Shown here: piece by piece, positions 44,214 to 52,043 of the stretch | Layout: each line of letters opens with the position of its first letter | Numbering within the stretch: position 1 is the first letter of the stretch | Source of the DNA: Zasmidium citrigriseum | Lineage: Eukaryota > Ascomycota > Dothideomycetes > Mycosphaerellales > Mycosphaerellaceae | DNA: 64,000 bases | Direction: 5' to 3' | NCBI GenBank assembly: GCA_002786025.1 | Contig: NHNW01000048.1 | Location: forward strand, 124,001 to 188,000 | Notes under the pieces: model-generated | What the model saw: only the letters and a program-made list of their open reading frames with translations | The model's database searches: none | Told to the model about the DNA's origin: nothing | Position numbers and translations under genes: made by a program

Positions 44214-44893
44214 TGTCGGCACACGTCTTCTCAAACGCTAGTTTGCCATGTGTCCTGCTAGAGAAGTGTATATCAGTTGTTGTGAGGGCCAAGGCTGGAG
44301 GCGCAGCAAAATCCATGACGTCGGTTGAAGCCGCTGGCGAGCAAGTCAGGGCTTGGTGAAGGATCGCAACACTCCGCTCCACGGACTCTGCATCGATCGG
44401 ATAAATTGCTGGCCGTCCTGCTCTTTGGGTACACTGGACGCATACTGCCAATTTCATGCATTGTCAGCGCTCGAGGGGCGAACAGTCAGCCAAACTCCGG
44501 CCAGGCCAAGGCCTTTTGCGGCTTTCGAAGGATCACCTCGCAATGCCTCACCTTTCTGTGACATTGTCCGGAGCTGAATGATTGCGGTGCTGCTGTCCTT
44601 CGCACTCGCGTTTGCTTTGAGGTGTTGACTTGCCCGTCCAGAGTAGGTTTACTGCTGAGCCGAGATCCAAAGCTGAAGTCGCGCCAAAGGGCAGCGCTCT
44701 ACTGACAATTAGGTGCCTTCTCGACGTCGCGGGATCGAAGCGCGGGTGCGTGACATGGCGACGACGTTGTGTAACGCGAGAGTCGACGATGTTGTTGCCG
44801 CCGAGAATGCCTGTCGCTTGAGCGGTCGTCCCCACAGGCATAGTTCTACGCACCTCACCTTCCACCTCCAACACCCACTCCGACTCGCCAGCC
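44214..44893. promoter_or_regulatory. Divergent region, Zn2Cys6 regulator / first orphan paralogue
   Basis: 680 bp between ATGs 44213 and 44894. The right 190 bp are copied upstream of the second orphan paralogue (see the repeat entries). No gene recognised in the left part. Confidence 0.45.
44700..44893 (+). repeat. Duplicated upstream region, copy 1
   Basis: Aligns to 46172-46362 up to the ATG. It includes a 19-nt identical block at 44766-44784, a 30-nt identical block at 44791-44820 and CCCCACAGGCA at 44830-44840. An inverted repeat TGCCTGT (44808-44814) / ACAGGCA (44834-44840) with 19-nt gap is kept in both copies. Such conservation in a diverged duplicate suggests a functional promoter or leader. 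Confidence 0.75.
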
Positions 44894-46060
44894 ATGCCAC
44901 TACGCCCTCAGCCAGAACACCTCCTTCGAACTGTCTCCACCTTTGCCCGTTGGAAATGTACGAGTTCGCATGCCTGCAACACGCATCGGAACCGCCTACC
45001 ACCGCTTGTGCGGATGTTCACAATCTCCAGACCGCAGTTGGGAATCCATCGAGGCCAGCATAGTCGAAGAGTCGGAAATGTGCCGTCGCTTACTATCCAA
45101 GAGTTTCAGGCTCTTGCCAAACATAAGGCTGCCACAAATGCTCATGCATTAGGTTGCATGCAGAAGCACAGAGCAGAGATTGAGAAGATGCCTGCTGCTC
45201 AGTGGAAAGAGGAATGCCTGCGACAGAGAGTTGGATCTCGGATATTCAGTTGGCTCTTGGAGAGAGAAAAGAGTCTACCGCATGGGACACCTTACGAGTA
45301 TCAGACTTTTGCGCCACATCTGTGCTGGTTGCTAGTTGGTGAAGGAGAGGAAGATCATGTGTGGAGATTTATTGAGCATGCGTATCAAGGAAATCGAAGA
45401 TCTGCTCGTAGACGACAGCAGGGTTACGGCAAAAATGGGCCCTGGACGTCTTTGGAGTTTGCGCATCATCTTCTCGCCGGCCTGTCCGATGCACATTGGG
45501 ACTGGTCTGGCCGTCAGTCCCCTACAGCTTCGCTCTTGTGTTTCAGACGAGCTGTCGAGACGTTGCCGTTGCGTGAAAAGGGAAAGCCGTTCATTGGAAT
45601 CACAGTCGCCATTATGCGCATGTTGACGAATGAGCGCTGTCCGACTTACGACGACGAGCTATTTACATGCTTCGTGGAAAACCTTCACCGCTCATCGGCA
45701 GAACATACAATTCCACCAAAGCGAGCTCGCACGCTTCTGTTTCATCCACGTAGACCGGACGCCAATCCGTTGCTGGACGATTTGCGCAATCACGGCGCCC
45801 TTTTCCCCCATCTGGTCAGTTCCAGGCCTGAAGTGCGCACTCATCACGCGTTGCTTTTGTTGAGGGCATCCTACATTTTACACCATCAAGGGCGCCACGA
45901 AGATGCAGCTTTGGCAGAGTCGCACGCACAGTCGATAGCTCCAGGCGCATGGGAGGCCAGACTGAAGTTTTGGGAGAGATGCGATGCGGACCCCAAGCTG
46001 CATCTGATCCGGAAACAAGGGGCGACGGTTGGGGTTCGTTCCATATTTGACATGGAATAG
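44894..46060 (+). CDS. Orphan protein, tandem paralogue 1, probable mitochondrial presequence
   Basis: Single exon, 388 aa; function not recognised. Clearly related to the next gene (387 aa): shared blocks include ALGCMQKHRAEIEK, KEECLRQRVGS.IFSWLLE, HHLLAGLSDAHWDWS, LLFHPRRPDA and ALLLLRASYILHHQGRH. The first 60 residues are rich in Arg, Ser and Thr and lack acidic residues, as in a mitochondrial targeting sequence. The helical pattern and the ALLLLRASYILHHQGRHEDAALAES segment look like a TPR- or PPR-type helical repeat. No catalytic motif seen. The two genes share copied upstream DNA, so the whole unit was duplicated. Confidence 0.8.
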   Translation: MPLRPQPEHLLRTVSTFARWKCTSSHACNTHRNRLPPLVRMFTISRPQLGIHRGQHSRRVGNVPSLTIQEFQALAKHKAATNAHALGCMQKHRAEIEKMPAAQWKEECLRQRVGSRIFSWLLEREKSLPHGTPYEYQTFAPHLCWLLVGEGEEDHVWRFIEHAYQGNRRSARRRQQGYGKNGPWTSLEFAHHLLAGLSDAHWDWSGRQSPTASLLCFRRAVETLPLREKGKPFIGITVAIMRMLTNERCPTYDDELFTCFVENLHRSSAEHTIPPKRARTLLFHPRRPDANPLLDDLRNHGALFPHLVSSRPEVRTHHALLLLRASYILHHQGRHEDAALAESHAQSIAPGAWEARLKFWERCDADPKLHLIRKQGATVGVRSIFDME

Positions 46061-46171
46061 GTCGCTTCATTTCATGCCCATGAGTATAGATGTTCGGCTC
46101 TGTACCGCGATCTGATGCCCACGTCGACTCGTTTTACCAATTCCTCGCTGCTGCCGCGCCGAAGGAAAGCC

Positions 46172-46362
46172 TCTGACAACGCTCAGGTACCTTTTCGAGG
46201 TCGTGGTATCGTCATCGAGGCGCCGATGTTGTGTAACGCGAGAGTCTCGACCAGGTCGTTGTTGCCGCCGAGAATGCCTGTCGCTTGCTTGTGGGGGCCC
46301 CACAGGCAAGCGCACTTCACCTCTCCTGCATCGTCAATCGTCAACTCTTTGAGCCAACAACC
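46172..46362 (+). repeat. Duplicated upstream region, copy 2
   Basis: Second copy of the block at 44700-44893. Identical blocks lie at 46228-46246 and 46258-46287. The inverted repeat is stronger here: arms 46282-46296 and 46298-46312 pair over 15 bp with one mismatch and a single spacer base, so a hairpin or cruciform is possible. Confidence 0.75.
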
Positions 46363-47526
46363 ATGCCACCAACGATAAGACCAGCACGACTCCATCGATG
46401 CATCACGATTCGTTGCCCGACACGCCCTCAGGCTTTTCTGCGGACCTTCGCGTTTGCAATCCGACGCATCCTTGATGTCTGGGCGGCTCGACCACTGATA
46501 TCGGCAGATCCAGATACACCACGCCTGCACATCGACGAGTTCCGAGCTCTTGCCAATCGGAATGCTGCGAACCCCATCCACGCGGTAGGATGTATGGCAA
46601 TGCACAAGGAAGAGATGGACAAGTTTTCCACACCTGAACAGAAGGAAGAGTGTCTCCGTGCAAAAGTTGGGTCGACTGTATTCCAGTGGTTGCTGGAGAC
46701 ACATAGGGACAATCTAAACTCTGTCTTCTTCTCCAATGGAGCCCTTGCGCCGATGCTCTGCTGGTCTATGATCGGCCAAGGGCTCGAAGACAACATTTGG
46801 AACTTCTTGGAACTGGTCCATCGGCAGGACAGCAGCGCAGTTTCTCGAGGAGCGCAAGTAGCACGTGGGAATTACGATCCTCTGGGCTACATTCATCGCA
46901 TACTCAGTGGGCTCAGTGACGCTCATTTTGAATGGTCGGAACCAAGATCTTCTGTACCTTCGTTGCTATGTTACAAGCGCGCAGTTGAGATGTTGAGGGT
47001 ACTAGTAGCCTCGGAAGCCGCGCAATCATTGCATTGCCGACCAATCTACGACGACCGCTTGCTCATTGGCATCCGAACGTCAATTGAACGAATCCTTCTT
47101 CGCAACGAGTGCCCACCCTATGATGAGAGCCTGTTCGATTGCGTTTTGAAGACTGCACATCGCAGCACCAGAGGCGTTTTCGGCGAAATTGGCGTCCATA
47201 AGTATATGCTATTCCATCCTCATCGACCTGATGCCGAGCCTTTCCTACAAGGTGTTCGGCAAGAGCCATCGCCGTATAAAGGCATATGGAAGGCTAGACC
47301 CACGAATATACTGAGTTTTGGGACGGCTCTGTTACGGGCCTCGTACATCCTGCATCACCACGGTCGTGACAGTGATGCTTCTTGGTTGGCCTCCATTTTG
47401 CAGTCGAGGGTTCCACAGGTCTGGTCACTGAAAAGCAGAATTTGGGATGATCTGGATAGAGACCAAAAGTTGAACTCAGTTCGAGGTCATGGCAGATCGA
47501 TATCGGCAGATGAAATCGGCCCATAA
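46363..47526 (+). CDS. Orphan protein, tandem paralogue 2, probable mitochondrial presequence
   Basis: Single exon, 387 aa from ATG 46363; an upstream frame opening at TTG reads promoter DNA. Paralogue of the preceding gene with the same block order: AVGCMAMHKEEMDK, KEECLRAKVGSTVFQWLLE, HRILSGLSDAHFEWS, MLFHPHRPDAEPF and ALLRASYILHHHGRDSDASWL. The N-terminus (PPTIRPARLHRCITIRCPTRPQ) is basic and presequence-like. Protein identity with its partner is only moderate, while the upstream blocks are nearly identical. That is unusual and points to selection on the promoter or leader. Function unknown. Confidence 0.8.
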   Translation: MPPTIRPARLHRCITIRCPTRPQAFLRTFAFAIRRILDVWAARPLISADPDTPRLHIDEFRALANRNAANPIHAVGCMAMHKEEMDKFSTPEQKEECLRAKVGSTVFQWLLETHRDNLNSVFFSNGALAPMLCWSMIGQGLEDNIWNFLELVHRQDSSAVSRGAQVARGNYDPLGYIHRILSGLSDAHFEWSEPRSSVPSLLCYKRAVEMLRVLVASEAAQSLHCRPIYDDRLLIGIRTSIERILLRNECPPYDESLFDCVLKTAHRSTRGVFGEIGVHKYMLFHPHRPDAEPFLQGVRQEPSPYKGIWKARPTNILSFGTALLRASYILHHHGRDSDASWLASILQSRVPQVWSLKSRIWDDLDRDQKLNSVRGHGRSISADEIGP

Positions 47527-48062
47527 GCCTGGAGTTCGTAACACTTTGAACGTGAAAACGGCCCATACATTGCAGGAACACCCCTCAAAGAAGGATTCAG
47601 GTCTCATGGCTTGTGTTCGAGACTCTCGGACCAAAGACATTCAATGTCTCAAGAGATCATTTACGCACGGGTATTGGGCGCGAAAGGTTCCCTCTCCCAA
47701 GAACCCATTTGACGTTCAACTTTCTCACCTCAACGATCGCCCATTTGGTGTGCGGCTTCCCTGGTTACGGCCTCGCACTTTCAATAAGTGGCAGTCGCTG
47801 CTCTCGTCACTGGAGGGTGCTCTTCCTCCGCGTCACTTGCGGCAGCCAAAAAACTCTTTTGGATCGCCTATTTCTGGAGATCTTGATTCTCAGTATCCTG
47901 TCACATGCAGGCATCACCTCCACTATTCATTGCACCATCACATGCTCGCGAGTGAATGAAAGAAGTCACTTCCAACACGCAGCGTTTTCCATTTACTTCG
48001 CTACAACTACCTCGCACTGACGAAACCTCGCTTTATCAATCGCAAAACATCACTCCAGCAAC
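47527..48062. other. Intergenic region
   Basis: 536 bp between the second orphan paralogue and the PAM2 protein gene. A 156-codon frame overlapping the paralogue's end has no domain features. Nothing recognised. Confidence 0.35.
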
Positions 48063-48836
48063 ATGGCCGTCCTCGATCTCCCATCCCACGATCCGCCTAT
48101 GCAGTACCCTCTCATCAGCACCCACGCACCGGATCAAAACATGGTCAGGGCCGCAGCCAAACAAGCGCTTAGGAAAGCGCAGCTCGCCATCGCAATGGAG
48201 GAAATGAGGAAGAAGGCGGCCGCTGCAGATCCTCTCGCCAACAGAGAGCCGATGACTGCGGAGGAGCTCGAGGAATATCGCTCCCAGTTCGAAGCGATGC
48301 GAGACTTCGAAGACGACGATGAGTGGGACCACGCCTACACCAACAAGTTGGGCGAGAACACTCCTCCGCACGCCCTCACTTCTCCCGGCGTACGGGGTGG
48401 ATATCAGGTTCATACTACTCCGACCAAGCCCAGCATCAGCACCCTCAACTCCAACGCTACGGTCTTCTCGCCTAGGAAGCATGATCACAACCCATCAGCT
48501 GCTGCCGCCGCCCGAGCAGCACCGTATGGAGTGATTGGGTCTAGAAAACCTACGGATACTTCGGCCTCGCCAGTCAAGAAGTCGACACTGAAGCCTACTG
48601 CTCCTAAGTGGGACTTCCGGTCTCAGCAGGCAACGGCGGCTTTATCGAACGCTACCAATGCGCAGCAGGGTCTTCAGCAACCAGAGACTCTGGGAAGATA
48701 CGATAAGGCGCTTAGACAGGGTCTCGAACAGGATCGTGTCTCTCGCGGTACGACAGGCGGCAGGGATAGGGAGCAGCTTGAGCGGAGCTTTGCTGGGGCG
48801 CGGATAGATTACGATAACAAGGTATGGAAGAAGTAG
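48063..48836 (+). CDS. PAM2-motif protein, probable poly(A)-binding-protein partner
   Basis: Single exon, 257 aa; no enzymatic domain. Residues 126-137 read STLNSNATVFSP, matching the PAM2 consensus (SxLNxxAxxFxP) that binds the MLLE domain of poly(A)-binding protein. A second, variant copy at 174-185 (STLKPTAPKWDF) resembles PAM2w-type motifs in which Trp replaces Phe. The N-terminal part has a helix with VRAAAKQALRKAQLAIAMEEMRKKAAAADP and an acidic EEYRSQFEAMRDFEDDDEWD segment. The rest is disordered, rich in Ala, Ser and Pro. Likely role: cytoplasmic mRNA regulation or transport through Pab1. This function is inferred from short motifs only. Confidence 0.8.
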   Translation: MAVLDLPSHDPPMQYPLISTHAPDQNMVRAAAKQALRKAQLAIAMEEMRKKAAAADPLANREPMTAEELEEYRSQFEAMRDFEDDDEWDHAYTNKLGENTPPHALTSPGVRGGYQVHTTPTKPSISTLNSNATVFSPRKHDHNPSAAAAARAAPYGVIGSRKPTDTSASPVKKSTLKPTAPKWDFRSQQATAALSNATNAQQGLQQPETLGRYDKALRQGLEQDRVSRGTTGGRDREQLERSFAGARIDYDNKVWKK

Positions 48837-49697
48837 TACTCAGAGAGACCGAAGAATAACAGGCAGCAATCGAAGAAGGACGACCGGTTCGCAAGGGCCA
48901 GGATCTCGCGCAAGAAGACGTTGGATACCAAAGCGGACTGAGTGGTCAGGTTGGAAAGGGCAGCGAAGGACTTGCATTTTGGAGAATTTGAGAATTTCGT
49001 GAGACATACGCGCACTTGAGATTAAGCACAATTCTTTGTTTCAACGATGTTTCATGCTCTGAGACCTCTTCTCGCTGCTTTCATGTGATTGCCCACTGGC
49101 GCGGAGTCTATTCCTGCCTCGTGTGATTGGCTGCGTATGGGAAGACGCTAGCGAATGTCCCTTTCAACTGGGCTTTTCTGGGCTTTTCTGCTGGGCCCAA
49201 CTGGGCCCTGGAAGATTTGCAGCTCATGAAAGTCGAAGCAGAACAACCACCAACTTTCAAACAGAATGGCACCTTGGTTTCATCAAGGTCATCATACTAT
49301 CCAAGGCCATTGAGATCATAAACATGTCCGAATAAAGCAAACCCACAGCGAGGCCCTCACTTTCATCCAATCTGATGATCCGATACCGCAGGGCTCCAAA
49401 CCCCGAAGCAAGGGTAATCCGATTTTCGTGAACATGTGTGGTACACACGTGTAGGTGGATCTCAGTTCTGGTTAGTGATGGCGATTTATCGGAGGAATCG
49501 CGTGCGTTGGCGTCATAACTTACGACTTTGGTGGACGTGAGATAAGAAGGTGTGAATGGAAGGAAGGCGCGGTGGACTTTTTTCGATGAGATTCTAGAGT
49601 GGTTGCCTGTTTTAAAGATTTGAGGTTGGAGCTGTGACTTTCTGCAAACAAACAACAACAGACTTTGTCCAAACCGAACTCATACGACACCGACATC
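48837..49697. other. Intergenic region
   Basis: 861 bp between the PAM2 protein gene and the peroxiredoxin gene. It has a small direct repeat, CTGGGCTTTT twice at about 49168-49190. Overlapping frames of 63-71 codons around 49123-49335 lack features. The peroxiredoxin promoter lies in the right part. Confidence 0.35.
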
Positions 49698-50397
49698 ATG
49701 ACTGGATCTGCAGGACTCAAGGCCGGCCAGGACTTCCCTGAGGGCGGTATGTCTACCATCACTATATTGAAGCCACATCGAGACAGCGACTGACATTTCG
49801 ACCTGCAGTCAAGTTCAAGTACATCCCATGGATGGGCGCTGACACCAAGTACTTCCCGCCCTCACACCCTCCCCACACCCTCCACTAACACCACCACCAC
49901 CAGAGTCTGCGGCTTCCCCGTCGACTGCGACGCCTCCAAAGAATTCAAATCCAAAAAAGTCGTCCTCGTCTCCGTCCCCGGCGCCTTCACCCCCACCTGC
50001 TCCGGCAACCACGTTCCACGCTTCATCGAAAAGATCCCCGAGCTGAAGGCCAAAGGCGTCGACAACCTCATCATCATCGCCCCGAACGACGCCTTCGTCA
50101 TGTCCGGCTGGCAGAAGGTGAACGTCGCGGGTAGCGAGGACGACAACACCTTCGTCTGCTTCATGTCCGATCTTGAGACGAAGCTTGCGGCTAAGGTTGG
50201 CTGGACGGCGCCTGGTGATCGCAATGGTCGCTTTGCGGTTATTGTGGACCATGGCAAGATTACGTATGCGGAGGTTGAGACGGAGTTGCAGGCTGTTACT
50301 GTTTCTGGAGGTGAGTTTGACATTCCTTGTGGTCCCTTGCGTGGATGTGTACTGACGTGATGGATGTGTAGTCGACGCTATCTTGGAGAAGCTCTAA
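49698..50397 (+). CDS. Peroxiredoxin, Prx5/PMP20 (1-Cys/atypical 2-Cys) type
   Basis: Four exons: 49698-49746, 49809-49848, 49904-50310 and 50372-50397, total 173 aa, the usual Prx5 length. The peroxidatic Cys lies in PGAFTPTCSGNHVPRF, the signature of the Prx5/Asp f 3 group. Other conserved parts: VVLVSVPGAF, NDAFVMSGW and GRFAVIVDHGKITY. It reduces hydrogen and alkyl peroxides with thiols. The last three residues EKL are not a convincing PTS1, so I take it as cytosolic. Intron 2 is very C-rich. Fungal homologues are known allergens, but that says nothing on this species. Confidence 0.93.
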
Positions 50398-50907
50398 GCG
50401 AGAGGCGTGAAGATTCCTGATTCACTGGATGCTGTTCTTGTCCGAGATAATGCAAGAGGACATTAAACGCGACATACGAAACAAGACATGATAGAGGAAG
50501 GAAGACATGATGTCTGACTTCCAGGCCTCGAATGGAAAGTCTCGGCAGACGAGCATTCAAAAACACACAACTTGCCTTTTCGTGCCTTGGCGTCGATGCT
50601 GATTCCCCTAGATCAGTACCACAGGACTCGAATTGCTCAACAGCGCCATCCAAGTCAACGCCATCGACCGGCCAAGTGCCGCCAAACAATCCTCTTTGAG
50701 ATGATCAAAGCCCGTTGTTTCCTCCCTTGTTCCAAGCATGGCACAAAGCACAACTCACAAAGAGTCAGACCGATACAAGACTATTGTCAACGCGATATAA
50801 GCCATGTCCACTTCTCCTCGCCCGGTATTGCCATTCATCGACTCGTCGCTCATTCAACTCAGAAGAAAAGCATCATACTCACAGTGCAGGCCCACTGAGT
50901 AAACAGC
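50398..50907. other. Intergenic region
   Basis: 510 bp between the peroxiredoxin and RING genes. Frames overlapping the RING gene start are shadows. No element recognised. Confidence 0.35.
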
Positions 50908-51747
50908 ATGCTCCCCTCAAGAGACTCTTTCCTCTCGACCGGGCTGGTCCCGATCCCAACATCCACCTCCGAATGCGCCATCTGCGTCGACAGCCCCACC
51001 TCACCAGTCTCCCTTCCCTGCAAACACACCTTCTGCCGCGAATGCATAATCCAATGGCTAAACCAACGCCTCCGAAACACCTGCCCCTACTGCCGCGCCC
51101 AACTCTTCGCCCTCGACCAAAGAGACAACCTCCCCGTCGGCCACGACCGCATGGTCGTCATGGCAGAAGCCATGCAAAATGCCGGGTTGCTCGGTGGCCA
51201 GTACGCACGATTCAGCGATGATATCCATATTAACATCTCGGAGCTTTATCGTGCAGCAGCACAAGCGAATATGTGGTTAGGCGCAGAGAACCATGCACTC
51301 TCAACCGGTCCGGCGATGATCGAGCGAGTACGTCTAGGAATTCACATCATCGCCATGGGGAACCTGCTCTTCGGATACGCCGCCGCGAGCGGGCGCCCAT
51401 ATACCGCAGAGCAAGCGAGACAGTGGAAGCGCCTGGTCAAAGCCTTGTACCAGGCCATCGTGAAGCTGGAGGGAACTCGCATCGATGCCTCACTGATTCC
51501 CGAGATGTTAGGTAGCGAGATGAGGGCTTTCCTAACCGAAAGTGAAGACTCGGCTGTTGTGAACAGCGCGTTCCTCGATGTTGTCCGGCCTGGAACGATG
51601 GCCTCGGATTTGAACCTCTTCTCGCGGTACTTGGCCAAGAAGTGTGTTGAGGGTTTTGAGGCCTGGGAGGCTTCTAGGAGAGAGGCCAGACGAGGCCCGA
51701 CGGTGGTCAACCAGGTAAGTTCGCTGTTTCGTTCTTTGCGTTTGTGA
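50908..51747 (+). CDS. RING-finger protein, probable E3 ubiquitin ligase
   Basis: Single exon, 279 aa. An N-terminal C3HC4 RING finger: C23, C26, C38, H40, C43, C46, C59 and C62, with Pro after the seventh Cys (CPYC) as needed for E2 binding. The remainder is mostly helical and unlike known domains; it has a hydrophobic stretch (IIAMGNLLFGYAAASG), probably too short and polar for a sure membrane helix. It likely transfers ubiquitin to unknown targets. A GTAAGT at 51716 shortly before the stop leaves open a small intron with a different C-terminus. Fungal genomes carry many such unnamed RING proteins. Confidence 0.85.
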   Translation: MLPSRDSFLSTGLVPIPTSTSECAICVDSPTSPVSLPCKHTFCRECIIQWLNQRLRNTCPYCRAQLFALDQRDNLPVGHDRMVVMAEAMQNAGLLGGQYARFSDDIHINISELYRAAAQANMWLGAENHALSTGPAMIERVRLGIHIIAMGNLLFGYAAASGRPYTAEQARQWKRLVKALYQAIVKLEGTRIDASLIPEMLGSEMRAFLTESEDSAVVNSAFLDVVRPGTMASDLNLFSRYLAKKCVEGFEAWEASRREARRGPTVVNQVSSLFRSLRL

Positions 51748-52043
51748 TAGCAGAAGGTAAGTACTTGTTCCTCTTTCTTCTTGCATTGTTTCCTTCTGTT
51801 GTGGTTGTGTTTCATCGTGAGATCGTAGTGTGCTTGAAGTGATCGTCATGAATCCATGTCATGCTAATGCGCTGATCGGCTGCGAGATGCATGATGGTGA
51901 GGCTAGCGGGACAGCTCATACATGAGAGGGCCAAGACCAGCTGAACGTGCCCTTGACTACTTTCCATCGAGTGCCCTGTCCTCTAACAGCTGCCTGAGCT
52001 CAGCACCTCCAAGACCTGCTGGGAGCACACGACGAAAGCTAAG

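Noticed and set aside
47489..47959. 156-codon frame overlapping the end of the second orphan paralogue
   Set aside because: It overlaps a better supported gene in another frame and shows no domain or signal.
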